A stretch of DNA of 11,776 bases from an uncultured Acetatifactor sp. (GTDB lineage Bacteria > Bacillota > Clostridia > Lachnospirales > Lachnospiraceae). The notes beneath the pieces are model-generated. The model had not been told where the DNA came from. It ran no database searches and was given only the letters and a program-made list of their open reading frames with translations. Shown one piece after another: positions 1 through 7,527 of this stretch (the first letter of the stretch is position 1; the number at the start of each line of letters is the position of its first letter). A program made the translations under genes and the position numbers. Where the stretch lies: the NCBI GenBank assembly GCA_910584375.1, contig CAJUAH010000056.1, positions 1-11,776 on the forward strand. Reading direction: 5' to 3'.

Positions 1-56
1 TTTGGCGGGCTATTTTGTTTAGTCTTCCACCAACCAGGAGGAATTTCCTATAACAC

Positions 57-93
57 AAAAAGAGCGGGAACCTTGATTATTCAAGGTTCCCGC
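57..93 (-). terminator. Intrinsic terminator after tRNA-Thr
   Basis: A perfect 13-bp inverted repeat (64-76 with 81-93) has a 4-nt loop. Read on the minus strand it is followed by TCTTTTT, with the T-run at 57-61. It lies 12 nt beyond the 3' end of the tRNA. It would end the tRNA transcript and any read-through from the small gene and the RND-tetR operon upstream, since I see no other terminator between 57 and 5545. The plus-strand side has no T-run, so I call it one-directional. Confidence 0.93.
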
Positions 94-104
94 CGTTAAA
101 ACTA

Positions 105-177
105 AGCTGCTGACGGGAATCGGACCCGTGACCTCCGCACTACCAATGCGACGCTCTACCGACTGAGCCACAGCAGC
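105..177 (-). tRNA. tRNA-Thr (anticodon GGT)
   Basis: The minus strand folds into a complete 73-nt cloverleaf. The acceptor stem is GCTGCTG with CAGCAGC and the discriminator base is T. The D-arm is GCTC/GAGC. The anticodon stem is TCGCA with TGCGG (its innermost-to-outermost pairs include one G-T type pair), around the loop TTGGTAG. The T-arm is ACGGG with CCCGT around TCCGATT. Loop positions 3-5 are GGT, which reads the threonine codon ACC. CCA is not encoded. It has its own promoter (209-237) and terminator (57-93), so it is likely a single-gene unit that can also receive read-through from upstream. Confidence 0.96.
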
Positions 178-208
178 AGGTTGTGATACTCTCTCAACCA
201 CAAAAGAT

Positions 209-237
209 ATTTTAACAAAAGTATCCGCATTTGTCAA
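209..237 (-). promoter_or_regulatory. Sigma-A promoter for tRNA-Thr
   Basis: The minus strand shows TTGACA (232-237), a 17-nt spacer and TAAAAT (209-214), a near-consensus housekeeping promoter. The start of transcription would fall near 202, about 25 nt before the mature tRNA 5' end at 177. The -35 box begins 17 nt after the stop codon of the small gene at 254, and no terminator separates them. Confidence 0.85.
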
Positions 238-253
238 CACAAATCGCACAATT

Positions 254-550
254 CTAAAAATATTTGTTTTTGGTCCTGCGATGCAGGAATCTGACCCGGT
301 ATCCATGCTGTTCACACAGCGTATTGATCACAGCCTCGGCCTCCTGCGCCGCATTGTCGTTAACGCAGAAAATGCAGTAATCTTTCTTGCGCCCCAAGCG
401 AAAAATACCGCCCTTATTCCAACGTATAAAATAAGATATCCTATTTTGCAGCAACTCCCGTTCGATAGCCTGCTTGCAATCCAAATCGCCCACTTCGCAC
501 AATTCTATCTCATTGTTCACCTTAACCATACTGTATAAAGTCTGCTGCAT
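254..550 (-). CDS. Small conserved-type hypothetical protein, possibly DUF2007-like
   Basis: This encodes 98 residues that I do not recognise with certainty. The pattern is a short beta strand (ELCEV), a helix ending in a Leu-rich stretch (residues 25-35), a strand (ISYFIRW), a basic loop, another strand (YCIFCVN) and a final helix. That arrangement and the A-E-A-x-x-x-x-x-L ending resemble the small ferredoxin-fold DUF2007 'signal transducing' family; this is inference only. Five cysteines (18, 25, 59, 62, 79) include a C-x-x-C pair at 59/62. There is no signal peptide or membrane segment, so it is probably cytosolic. The frame stays open to 655, but a strong promoter at 605-633 lies inside that extension. 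I therefore start at the ATG at 550, which has a GGGG-containing purine stretch 5' of it. Function is unknown. Confidence 0.7.
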   Translation of the reverse strand: MQQTLYSMVKVNNEIELCEVGDLDCKQAIERELLQNRISYFIRWNKGGIFRLGRKKDYCIFCVNDNAAQEAEAVINTLCEQHGYRVRFLHRRTKNKYF

Positions 551-604
551 CTCCCCATCCCCACATCTCTGCAATTCCTGTCCGCTGCTCACGGGACTGA
601 TAAG

Positions 605-633
605 AGTATAGCATATTAGATGAGCTTTTTCAA
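605..633 (-). promoter_or_regulatory. Sigma-A promoter for the 98-residue gene
   Basis: The minus strand shows TTGAAA (628-633), a 17-nt spacer and TATACT (605-610). The -10 box is preceded by TGC, giving an extended -10 (TGnTATACT). The -35 box overlaps the tetR stop codon (630-632). Transcription would begin near 598, leaving about 48 nt of leader before the ATG at 550. This lets the small gene be expressed independently of the pump operon. Confidence 0.75.
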
Positions 634-1277
634 GTCCGGCTTTGCCCTTTCCCACCGCAGCTCTCCCGCATCTGATTCAGAATATAGGGTTTCAGTTCCT
701 GCGCCGTGATCCGCCCGATCTCCGGAAAACTGATGCTGGCCATAAAGCATACCAGCTGTGATCCCACCGTATAACAGAGGTATCCGACGGGGATATCCGC
801 CCGCAATTCCCCGCTCTCCACCCCCTCCCGGATCATATTGTTGAGCATGGATACCAGCGTATAGTCCTCCTGTCCCGCCTCCCGGATCCGCTCCTGCAAT
901 TTTAGCCCGCAGAGGGAAGTGTCCGTCAGCAGATGGATAAAGTGCAGAAAACACTCACGCTCCGCCATCTTTTCCTCCAGCAGCTCCAACAGACACTCCA
1001 TCCGGTCAAAAAATCCGGTGCGCAGAGCCAACTGCGCCTCCGCCTCCTCCTGAATGCATACCATGAAATGCACGATGGCGCTGACGATGATCTCCTCCCG
1101 GGTATCAAAATAGTCGTATGCCGTTCCTTTTCCGATACCGGCTTTCCGCGTGATATCCGATACCTTGAGAGTGCGGATGTCCACACCCTCTAAAACCAGC
1201 TCCATCACACCCTTGTAGAGCTGCAACACTTTTCCCGGTATCTCTTCTTTTGGCTCAAATCCAGTGATCTTTTTCAT
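630..1277 (-). CDS. TetR/AcrR family transcriptional regulator of the adjacent RND pump
   Basis: This encodes 215 residues. The N-terminal DNA-binding domain is typical of TetR: a helix-turn-helix around residues 36-58 reading L-K-V-S-D-I-T-R-K-A-G-I-G-K-G-T-A-Y-D-Y-F, followed by REEII. The rest is a helical, divergent ligand-binding and dimerisation domain, as usual for the family, so the inducer cannot be read from sequence. The ATG at 1277 is preceded by GGAG (1285-1288) with 7-nt spacing. A TTG at 1298 would lengthen it by 7 residues inside the pump gene but has no better ribosome site. It starts 4 nt after the RND stop codon, so the two are cotranscribed and probably translationally coupled. 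A pump-TetR pair suggests autoregulated repression lifted by a pump substrate (inference); a candidate operator lies at 5463-5480. Confidence 0.93.
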   Translation of the reverse strand: MKKITGFEPKEEIPGKVLQLYKGVMELVLEGVDIRTLKVSDITRKAGIGKGTAYDYFDTREEIIVSAIVHFMVCIQEEAEAQLALRTGFFDRMECLLELLEEKMAERECFLHFIHLLTDTSLCGLKLQERIREAGQEDYTLVSMLNNMIREGVESGELRADIPVGYLCYTVGSQLVCFMASISFPEIGRITAQELKPYILNQMRESCGGKGQSRT

Positions 1278-1281
1278 CTCT

Positions 1282-4200
1282 CTACTCCGTGTCCTCAACC
1301 TCTTCCCCGCGTTTTACCCGTTTCTGCCTGACGCGTTTCACACGCGCCTTTGTTCCGTCTCCTTTTTCCCTGATAAAGATATCATATACGCAGGGAACCA
1401 CCACCAAAGTGAGCAGCGTGCCGTACAGCAGACCGCCTATGGTTGTGACGGCCATGGGCTTTGCCATCTCCGCTCCCATATCGTCGGAGAGTACCATGGT
1501 GGACAGCGCCAGGATCGTGGTCAGCGCCGTCATCAGCACCGGACGCAGTCTGGTGCGTCCCGCCGTCAGGATGGCCTCTCTCTTCTCCATACCCTGTTCC
1601 CGCAGCTGGTTCATATAGTCGATAAGCACAATACCGTTATTTACGATGATACCGGCCAGCATGACAAACCCGATCAGCGCGATCACGCTGATCTCACTGC
1701 CGCTGAAAAACAGCCCCAGCAGGCCGCCGGTGAAAGCCAGCGGGATCGTGAACATGATAATAAACGGTGAAAGCAGGGACTGGAACTGGGCTACCATGAT
1801 CAGATACATAAACACCACCGCCAACAGCAGCATCAGCAACACCTGGCCGATCGCGTCGTTGATCATCTCATTTTCACCGGCAAATACCAGGCTGTAACCC
1901 TCCGGGAGCTGATAGTCCGCCAGCCGGTTCTCCACTTTGGCGGATACCTGACCCACATTATAGCCGTCGGCAATCTGCGCGGACACCTGGATATAGCGGT
2001 TCTGATCCGCGCGGCTGATGGAGCTCAGTGACACCGCCGGAGCCAGTCCGGCGATATCCGACAGCGGGATCTCCACCTCTTTTCCCTCCTCATCCGTTCC
2101 CTTGATGGGCAGATCCGCCATCATGGCTCTCGTCAGCGACGTATCTCCGCCGTTGGACACATAGACCACATAGTCCTTATCCGCCGCCGCAAGGGTGGTG
2201 GCATTGCTGGAATCCGCCAGCTTGGGAGCGATCTGGGTAAATACCTGGGCCACGGTCAGTCCGTACTGTATGGCCTTATCCTTATCGACGGTAATCCGCA
2301 GCTCTTCACCGCTCTCCGCCAGGCCGTCGGATACCTGAGACGTTCCCTCCACTGACTCCACGATGGCCGCCACTTCTCCCGCGATCTGCCGCAGGGTATC
2401 CAGCTCCCGGCCCCGCACCTGTATGGAGATACCGCTGCTGCCCATGGCGCTCATATCCATACTGGAGGTATCCACTGTGATCTCCGCCTCCAGATCCGCC
2501 GTCCTCTCCAGTATCAGTTGGGCTATCTCCTCGTTGCTCAGCTTTTTGTCCTCACGGGCCACCACATAGATGTCCGTGCTGTGGGTACTGCTGTTACCGC
2601 CTCCGGTCAGCATAGCCATGGAAGAAGTGCTGGCCATAGCGCCCACATCCGTGATATCCTCCAGCTCCAATATCCTCTCCACCACCGTGTCCGTCAGAGC
2701 GCCCGTCTCCTCCAGAGTAGCGTCGTCCGGCAGATTCACACTGACTGTCATCTGGGTGGAATCCATATCCGACATAAAGGCCGTACCGTTGGTCCAGGCC
2801 AGGGCAAAGCTGATCCCCAGCATGGCCAAAGCCAGCACCAGCACCAGGCTCTTACATTTCAGCGCGGCGCCGAGCAGTTTCACATAGCCCCCTGTCATCG
2901 CCTTGAAGAAACGCCCTTCCTTCTGCTCTTTCGTCCTGGTAAGCAATTTGGAGGACATGGCGGGCACCACCGTCAGGGCGATGATCAGGCTGGCCAGCAG
3001 GGAGTAAGCGATGGTCAGGCCCATATCCACAAACAACTGCCTGGTGATCCCCTCTGTAAATACGATGGGCGCAAACACGCACACTGTGGTCAGCGTGGAG
3101 GCAATGATGGAACCCGTCACCTCACTGCTGCCCTCTATAGCCGCCTCCAGGATAGATTTGCCCTCTCCCCGCATACGGTAAATATTTTCGATCACCACGA
3201 TGGAATTGTCCACCAGCATGCCGATGCCCAGCGCCAACCCGGACAGAGAGATGATATTCAGGGTCACACCGCTGAAATACATACAGACGATGGCTGTGAC
3301 CAGGCTGACCGGGATGGAGAAGGCCACCACCATGGTGGGCCGCAGATCCTTCAAAAACAGCAGCAGAATCACTATGGCCAGAAGACCTCCCATCAGAATA
3401 TTACTCACGATGGAATCCATCACCAGGTCGATATACACCCCCTGGTCCATCAGCGTAATGACGCTCAGGTCTTCATCCGCCTCCATCATATCCGCAAAAC
3501 GCTCCAGCAGCAGATCGGACACCGCTCCGGTGGAGTACCCCGTCTGCTTTTGTATGGACAGCATACAGCCCGGGCTGCCGTTCACATTGGTGTAAATCTC
3601 CTCGGAATTATCCGTGAAAAATACATCCGCCACATCCTCCAGGGTGATCACAGGCACACCGTCCATATGCAGATCCATCAGCGGCAGAGCCCGCAGCTCC
3701 TCCAAAGTCACCGGCTTATCTCCCACGCGCACCAGATAGTCCACGCCGTCCTCTGTCACATAGCCTCCCGGCATGGAGAAATTCTGGGCAGTCAGCAGAT
3801 TCTTGATCATATCCACCGTCAAAATCTCTGTCATATCCGCGCTGTCATAAGCCTCCTGACGTGCCTCCTCAAGCTGCTTTTCGCCCTCTTCCAGCTGTTC
3901 CCGGGCGGCGTCCATCTGTTCCTCTCCGGCTTTGATCTGCTCCTGGGCGGCGTCAAGCTGGGTCTGCGCCAGTTCCATCTGATATTCCCCCAGATTGATC
4001 TGGGAAGTGGCGTTGGCAAACTCCACTGCCGCCGTCAGTTCTCCTTTCTCCACTTCGATCAGTCCGCTGTTGACCTGCCCCAATTTCTCGTCCAGCGACA
4101 CCGTCGTTTCAACTACCATCTTCTCAAAGGCAGACAGTCCCAGACCGTTGGTGAGAGCGTTCAGCGACTGTTCCAGATTGCTGCGCTGGGACATGATCTG

Positions 4201-5397
4201 ACTGGACGCCGCGGCAGTGATGACTCCCAGTCTCACATAGACCTTCTGAAAATCGTCCGGATTCGTCCAATCCAATTCCTGCAGATCGTCGAGCATTGTC
4301 TTCATCTGCTCGTTGGAACCCATCTGCTTTGCGATATCGCTCTTGAAAAACCGATCCCGCAGCTGCAGAATCTGCTCCTTCGTCTCGTCGTCAATATCCG
4401 AGTCCGATCCGGAGACGGTGAAACCGCCGGTCAGTCTGTCGTACTCCCTTATATAACTCTCCACTTCGTCCTGCACCTTGTTGATCTGATCTATGCCGGA
4501 CTGCAAGCCTCTGGCAGTAGCCAGATTGGTGCTCAGCGAGAGCTTGGCGGATTCCAGATTGGTCTTGGCCGTAAGGAGCTGGGTCTTGGTCTCCGCCAGC
4601 TTGGCAGCGGTCTCCTCCTGCGTCCTGGTCAGCTCGTCCTTGCCCTCCTGGATATCCTTTTTCCCATCGTTGATTTCCTTGAGGCCGCTGGCGATCTCTT
4701 TTTTACCGTCCTCCAGCTCCTGACGGCCGTTCTCCAGCTCCTGGCGGCCGTTCTCAAGTTCCTCCTCGGCCTCCAGCATCTTGTCGTCTATCGCCGCGTA
4801 TATCTTTGCGTTCAGCGCATCCACCTTTTCCTGGCGGATAACCACATTGACGCTCTCCTCCAGCAGACCCACGGCGCTGGCGCTGGCCACACCCTCCAGG
4901 CTCTCCACCTCCGGCATCAGCACATCTGTGACATAGGCGCTGACCTGAGCGTATTCCATATCTTCCACGCCCACGGCCACCATCATCACCGGCAGCATGT
5001 CAGGATTCAGTTTCATGATAATGGGATTGCCCACACTGTCGTCCCAGTAAGACTTGATCTGATCCAGATTCTCCCGGATCTCCAGCGACACAGCGTTCAT
5101 ATCCGCGGACTGCGCAAACTCCAGGATCACCATGGAATAGTTCTCCGAGGACACGGAACTGATACTCTCGATATTACTGACCGTAGCCATGGAGGACTCC
5201 ACCGGCTTGGTCACCACCATCTCCACCGTCTCCGGGCTGGCCCCCACATAGGTGGTCATGACGATCACATAGGGCAGACTGATATTCGGCAGCAGATCCG
5301 TAGTCATGCGGGTAAAAGACACCACGCCCAACACTATGGCCAACACCACACCCACCAACACGGTATACGGTTTATGTACGCTGAATTTTGATATCAT
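1282..5397 (-). CDS. RND superfamily efflux permease (HAE1/SwrC-like) with a long coiled-coil insertion
   Basis: This encodes 1371 residues, against about 1030-1070 for ordinary HAE1 pumps such as AcrB or B. subtilis SwrC. It is a proton-driven exporter in the cytoplasmic membrane. TM1 lies near residues 11-28, followed by the first extracytoplasmic porter loop, TM2-TM6 near 660-815, a second loop at about 870-1180, and the last TMs near 1182-1338. The TM4 motif G-M-L-V-D-N-S-I-V-V-I-E-N is at 726-738, with the proton-relay Asp at 730. The TM10 segment has V-N-N-G-I-V-L-I-D (1252-1260), without the AcrB-type lysine, as in SwrC-like pumps. Residues about 206-515 are an insertion of two long heptad-rich helices: the rising one has repeats such as ELENGRQ twice, then ELEDGKK; the returning one is Gln/Glu/Ala-rich. 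The C-terminal tail (1343-1371) is basic then acidic. The ATG at 5397 has AAAGGA at a good distance; the in-frame ATG at 5433 has no ribosome site. No membrane-fusion adaptor gene is adjacent. The substrate is unknown. Confidence 0.93.
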   Translation of the reverse strand: MISKFSVHKPYTVLVGVVLAIVLGVVSFTRMTTDLLPNISLPYVIVMTTYVGASPETVEMVVTKPVESSMATVSNIESISSVSSENYSMVILEFAQSADMNAVSLEIRENLDQIKSYWDDSVGNPIIMKLNPDMLPVMMVAVGVEDMEYAQVSAYVTDVLMPEVESLEGVASASAVGLLEESVNVVIRQEKVDALNAKIYAAIDDKMLEAEEELENGRQELENGRQELEDGKKEIASGLKEINDGKKDIQEGKDELTRTQEETAAKLAETKTQLLTAKTNLESAKLSLSTNLATARGLQSGIDQINKVQDEVESYIREYDRLTGGFTVSGSDSDIDDETKEQILQLRDRFFKSDIAKQMGSNEQMKTMLDDLQELDWTNPDDFQKVYVRLGVITAAASSQIMSQRSNLEQSLNALTNGLGLSAFEKMVVETTVSLDEKLGQVNSGLIEVEKGELTAAVEFANATSQINLGEYQMELAQTQLDAAQEQIKAGEEQMDAAREQLEEGEKQLEEARQEAYDSADMTEILTVDMIKNLLTAQNFSMPGGYVTEDGVDYLVRVGDKPVTLEELRALPLMDLHMDGVPVITLEDVADVFFTDNSEEIYTNVNGSPGCMLSIQKQTGYSTGAVSDLLLERFADMMEADEDLSVITLMDQGVYIDLVMDSIVSNILMGGLLAIVILLLFLKDLRPTMVVAFSIPVSLVTAIVCMYFSGVTLNIISLSGLALGIGMLVDNSIVVIENIYRMRGEGKSILEAAIEGSSEVTGSIIASTLTTVCVFAPIVFTEGITRQLFVDMGLTIAYSLLASLIIALTVVPAMSSKLLTRTKEQKEGRFFKAMTGGYVKLLGAALKCKSLVLVLALAMLGISFALAWTNGTAFMSDMDSTQMTVSVNLPDDATLEETGALTDTVVERILELEDITDVGAMASTSSMAMLTGGGNSSTHSTDIYVVAREDKKLSNEEIAQLILERTADLEAEITVDTSSMDMSAMGSSGISIQVRGRELDTLRQIAGEVAAIVESVEGTSQVSDGLAESGEELRITVDKDKAIQYGLTVAQVFTQIAPKLADSSNATTLAAADKDYVVYVSNGGDTSLTRAMMADLPIKGTDEEGKEVEIPLSDIAGLAPAVSLSSISRADQNRYIQVSAQIADGYNVGQVSAKVENRLADYQLPEGYSLVFAGENEMINDAIGQVLLMLLLAVVFMYLIMVAQFQSLLSPFIIMFTIPLAFTGGLLGLFFSGSEISVIALIGFVMLAGIIVNNGIVLIDYMNQLREQGMEKREAILTAGRTRLRPVLMTALTTILALSTMVLSDDMGAEMAKPMAVTTIGGLLYGTLLTLVVVPCVYDIFIREKGDGTKARVKRVRQKRVKRGEEVEDTE

Positions 5398-5462
5398 AAA
5401 GGCATTCCTTTCTGAGTTTCCGCGTATTCTCATACGGCAGGCCGGATCCCGGCATGAAAGCG

Positions 5463-5480
5463 ACTGACCAGCCGGTCGGT
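5463..5480 (-). promoter_or_regulatory. Candidate TetR operator (imperfect palindrome)
   Basis: The minus strand reads ACCGACCGGCTGGTCAGT, an 18-bp imperfect palindrome with 14 of 18 positions symmetric and the core GACC-4-GGTC. It lies about +6 to +23 relative to the predicted start of the pump promoter, where a bound repressor would block transcription. A second short dyad (GCCGG-3-CCGGC, 5441-5453) lies further into the leader and could be an RNA hairpin. Assignment to this TetR is inference from position and symmetry. Confidence 0.5.
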
Positions 5481-5492
5481 TATCTGTCTAAA

Positions 5493-5521
5493 ATTATATG
5501 CCGTCAGCAGTGGAAAGTCAA
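5493..5521 (-). promoter_or_regulatory. Sigma-A promoter of the RND-tetR operon
   Basis: The minus strand shows TTGACT (5516-5521), a 17-nt spacer and a perfect TATAAT (5493-5498). It lies just beyond the sigH terminator and 95 nt before the pump ATG. A promoter this close to consensus would be strong unless repressed, which fits control by the TetR protein encoded downstream. Confidence 0.88.
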
Positions 5522-5545
5522 TTAACAAGTCCTGTTCAGAATATT

Positions 5546-5583
5546 AAAAAAAAATAAAGAAGACGCTACAACATCTTCTTTAT
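5546..5583 (-). terminator. Intrinsic terminator overlapping the 3' end of sigH
   Basis: A 10-bp inverted repeat (5574-5583 with 5554-5563, minus strand ATAAAGAAGA / TCTTCTTTAT) encloses a 10-nt loop and is followed by nine T residues (5546-5554). The upstream arm is inside the coding sequence and encodes the Ile-Lys-Lys-Met end of SigH. The stop codon (5566-5568) sits in the loop. It closes the ispF/cysE-to-sigH region and insulates the pump promoter. Confidence 0.88.
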
Positions 5584-6177
5584 CTTACTCTTTAACCGTT
5601 GCAGGGCATTGTCCGTGGATTTCTCCTCTCTGCCCAGTACCTTGGCGATCTGACTGTAGCTCATGCCCGTAAGGTACAGATCCAGCACCTGTTTTTCAAA
5701 ACCGCTGAGCTCCCGGTCGATCTGTCCCTCCAGATATTCCACCCGCTCCCGGTCTATGAACAGCGTTTCGGGATTCTGATCCTGATCCGGGGGCAGCGCC
5801 TCCGCCAGCTCCAACTCCTCTCCGCCCTCCTGGCTGTGACCGTTGCCGTAGAGAGACACATAAGTGTTGAGCGGCCAATGTTTCTGCCTGTGGGATGCCT
5901 GTACCGCCGTGTACATCTGGCGGCTGATACACAGATCCGCAAAGGTATAAAAACTGGCGTCCCGACCGCAGTCATAGTCCCGTATGGCCTTGAACAGGCC
6001 GATCATGCCCTCCTGGATCAGATCCTCATTGTCGCCTCCCAGAATGTACATGGATCTGGCTTTGCTGCGCACCAGATTCTTATATTTGTCCATAATATAA
6101 TCAGTAATACGGCTCTCTCCGTTTCGCAGGCGGTCTATCAGCTCCTCATCGCTGAGCCGACTATATTCCTGTTCCAT
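5566..6177 (-). CDS. sigH: RNA polymerase sigma factor SigH (sigma-70 family, Spo0H type)
   Basis: This encodes 203 residues, slightly shorter than B. subtilis SigH (about 218). Region 2 covers roughly residues 30-100 and has the SigH-like stretches L-V-R-S-K-A-R-S, D-L-I-Q-E-G-M-I-G-L-F-K-A-I-R-D and F-A-D-L-C-I-S-R-Q. R-Q-K-H-x-P-L-N-x-Y-V-S-L follows at 97-109. Region 4 (about 155-200) has the helix-turn-helix M-S-Y-S-Q-I-A-K-V-L and the S-T-D-N-A-L-Q-R motif. A Gly/Glu-rich linker (111-126) joins the halves. In Bacillus and clostridia SigH directs early stationary-phase and sporulation-onset genes. Position at the end of the cysS-mrnC-rlmB block matches the B. subtilis layout, except that I see no yacP (NYN-domain) gene between rlmB and sigH. 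The start at 6177 has AAAGGA just upstream. I find no convincing dedicated promoter in the 74-nt gap from rlmB. Confidence 0.95.
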   Translation of the reverse strand: MEQEYSRLSDEELIDRLRNGESRITDYIMDKYKNLVRSKARSMYILGGDNEDLIQEGMIGLFKAIRDYDCGRDASFYTFADLCISRQMYTAVQASHRQKHWPLNTYVSLYGNGHSQEGGEELELAEALPPDQDQNPETLFIDRERVEYLEGQIDRELSGFEKQVLDLYLTGMSYSQIAKVLGREEKSTDNALQRLKSKIKKML

Positions 6178-6251
6178 GTGTTCCTTTTTCCCCCTTTACT
6201 CCGCCGCACTTTGTTCTGCCGCGATCCGACCCATGTCAAGTCCGTCCCGCG

Positions 6252-6992
6252 TCACAGCAAGCGCTGTCTGACGATCTCATACGCCAGTACTCCGGCGGCC
6301 ACGGAGGCATTGAGGGAATCTATGTCCCCTTTCATGGGAATAGCGGCGGTCATATCGCATTTCTCCCTGACCAGGCGGCTTACGCCTTCCCCCTCGCTGC
6401 CGATCACCAGACCGATAGGACCTTTTAAATCCAGATCGTACATTCGGGTTCCCTCCATATCGGCGCACACAAACCAGATACCGGATTTTTTCAGTTCCTC
6501 TATGGTCTTGGACAGATTGGTGACCCTGGCAACCGGGGTATAATTCAGCGCCCCCGCCGAGGTGCGGGCCACTGTGGCCGTAAGTCCCACCGCCCTGTTT
6601 TTAGGTATGATCACTCCGTGCGCCCCGGCCAGATTGGCGGTTCGGAGGATGGCTCCCAGATTGTGGGGGTCCTCAATTCCATCCAGCAAAAACAGAAAGG
6701 GAGACTCGCCCTTGTCCTCCGCCGCTTTCAAGATATCGTCCAATTCCGCATATTCATAAGCTCCCGCCACCGCTATGACGCCCTGGTGGCGTCCCGTCTC
6801 AGACATCTGATCCAGCCGCTCCTTCGTCACATACTTAACCGGTGTGTCGTGCTTTCTGGCCTCCCGCTTTATCGTCATGACCGGGCCGTCCTGACAGCCG
6901 TCCTGAATATAGAGTTTGTCGATGGGTCTGCCGCTGCGATACGCCTCTATCACCGCATTTCTGCCCTCTATTGCCTGTTCCTGATATCCCAT
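6252..6992 (-). CDS. rlmB: SpoU/TrmH family 2'-O-methyltransferase, RlmB type (23S rRNA)
   Basis: This encodes 246 residues, the usual length for RlmB/YacO. The N-terminal substrate-binding domain (about 5-77) starts with the E-G-R-N-A-V-I-E-A pattern and contains G-R-H-Q-G-V. The SPOUT knot domain then shows all three motifs: motif 1 with D-P-H-N-L-G-A-I-L-R-T-A (108-119, catalytic Asn111 and Arg117), motif 2 with I-G-S-E-G-E-G (197-203), and motif 3 with I-P-M-x-G-x-x-x-S-L-N-A-S (218-230). RlmB uses S-adenosylmethionine to methylate the 2'-OH of a guanosine in the 23S peptidyl-transferase region. Some relatives act on tRNA, so the exact target is inferred. The start at 6992 has GAGGA with 8-nt spacing. 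It follows mrnC, another 23S rRNA-processing gene, after a 94-nt gap. Confidence 0.93.
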   Translation of the reverse strand: MGYQEQAIEGRNAVIEAYRSGRPIDKLYIQDGCQDGPVMTIKREARKHDTPVKYVTKERLDQMSETGRHQGVIAVAGAYEYAELDDILKAAEDKGESPFLFLLDGIEDPHNLGAILRTANLAGAHGVIIPKNRAVGLTATVARTSAGALNYTPVARVTNLSKTIEELKKSGIWFVCADMEGTRMYDLDLKGPIGLVIGSEGEGVSRLVREKCDMTAAIPMKGDIDSLNASVAAGVLAYEIVRQRLL

Positions 6993-7086
6993 AAATATAT
7001 TCCTCTTGTATATTTCTCCTGTCTCACAGTATTCCTTTTCCCGATTGGGTACACCTTTTCGTAGTCCGGAATTGGTAAACGGGTAA

Positions 7087-7527
7087 CTATATCTCGGGCC
7101 CCACGCGGCGTATCCCCTCCTGTATCAGCTCCAGCACCCGCTCCGTGTTCCCGGTCATGTACAGATACCCCAACAGGGCCTCCATACCTGTGGCGTCCCG
7201 GTATTCTCCCACAGTGGCGTTCTTGGCTTTTGTATAAAATTTCGCGTTTCGCCCCCAGCGATAGATTCCGGCCTCCTCCTCTGTCAACATATCCGCCAGC
7301 GCCGCCATCATCCGGGCCTGGGCGCCCGCTTTCACATACTGCACCGTCTTTCTGTGCAGATCGTTGACCCGGCAGTTTCCCCTCTCCACCACCGCCGTAC
7401 GAATCACCAGATCGTATATAGCGTCTCCGATATAGGCCATGGTCAGCGGCGAATATGTGCGCATATCCACCTCCCGGCATCCGAAACGGCTGCGTATCCG
7501 CTCCGGCAGATTTATACTTTCTTCCAT
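7087..7527 (-). CDS. mrnC: Mini-ribonuclease III (23S rRNA maturation)
   Basis: This encodes 146 residues, a stand-alone RNase III catalytic domain without the double-stranded-RNA-binding domain, which defines the MrnC family. The motif A-Y-I-G-D-A-I-Y-D (31-39) supplies catalytic Asp35. N-D-L-H (55-58) and the M-E-A-L-L-G-Y-L-Y segment (115-123) with Glu116 complete the acidic active site. N-A-T-V-G-E-Y-R-D-A-T-G (103-114) is also typical. In B. subtilis it cleaves the ends of 23S precursor rRNA as a dimer. The ATG lies within the last codons of cysS, a 16-nt overlap, with AGGG 6 nt upstream of the ATG, so the two genes are probably translationally coupled. The order cysS-mrnC is conserved widely in Firmicutes. 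Confidence 0.95.
   Translation of the reverse strand: MEESINLPERIRSRFGCREVDMRTYSPLTMAYIGDAIYDLVIRTAVVERGNCRVNDLHRKTVQYVKAGAQARMMAALADMLTEEEAGIYRWGRNAKFYTKAKNATVGEYRDATGMEALLGYLYMTGNTERVLELIQEGIRRVGPEI

Noticed and set aside
105..177. The tRNA-Thr gene as an attachment site for an integrated element.
   Set aside because: No integrase gene and no repeat of the tRNA 3' end are visible in the window, and the neighbours look chromosomal.
2518..5391. A 957-codon open frame on the plus strand opposite the RND pump gene.
   Set aside because: Its translation is rich in His, Gln and Arg with no recognisable domain, and it lies exactly antisense to a well-supported gene. GC-rich third positions of the minus-strand gene remove stop codons from the opposite frame.
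5398..5433. An earlier ATG for the RND pump at 5433.
   Set aside because: It would add 12 polar residues with no ribosome site upstream, whereas the AAAGGA for the ATG at 5397 lies inside this stretch.
6178..6251. A sigH promoter based on TTGACA in the rlmB-sigH gap.
   Set aside because: No acceptable -10 box lies at 16-18 nt; the sequence there is GAACAA, which matches TATAAT poorly.
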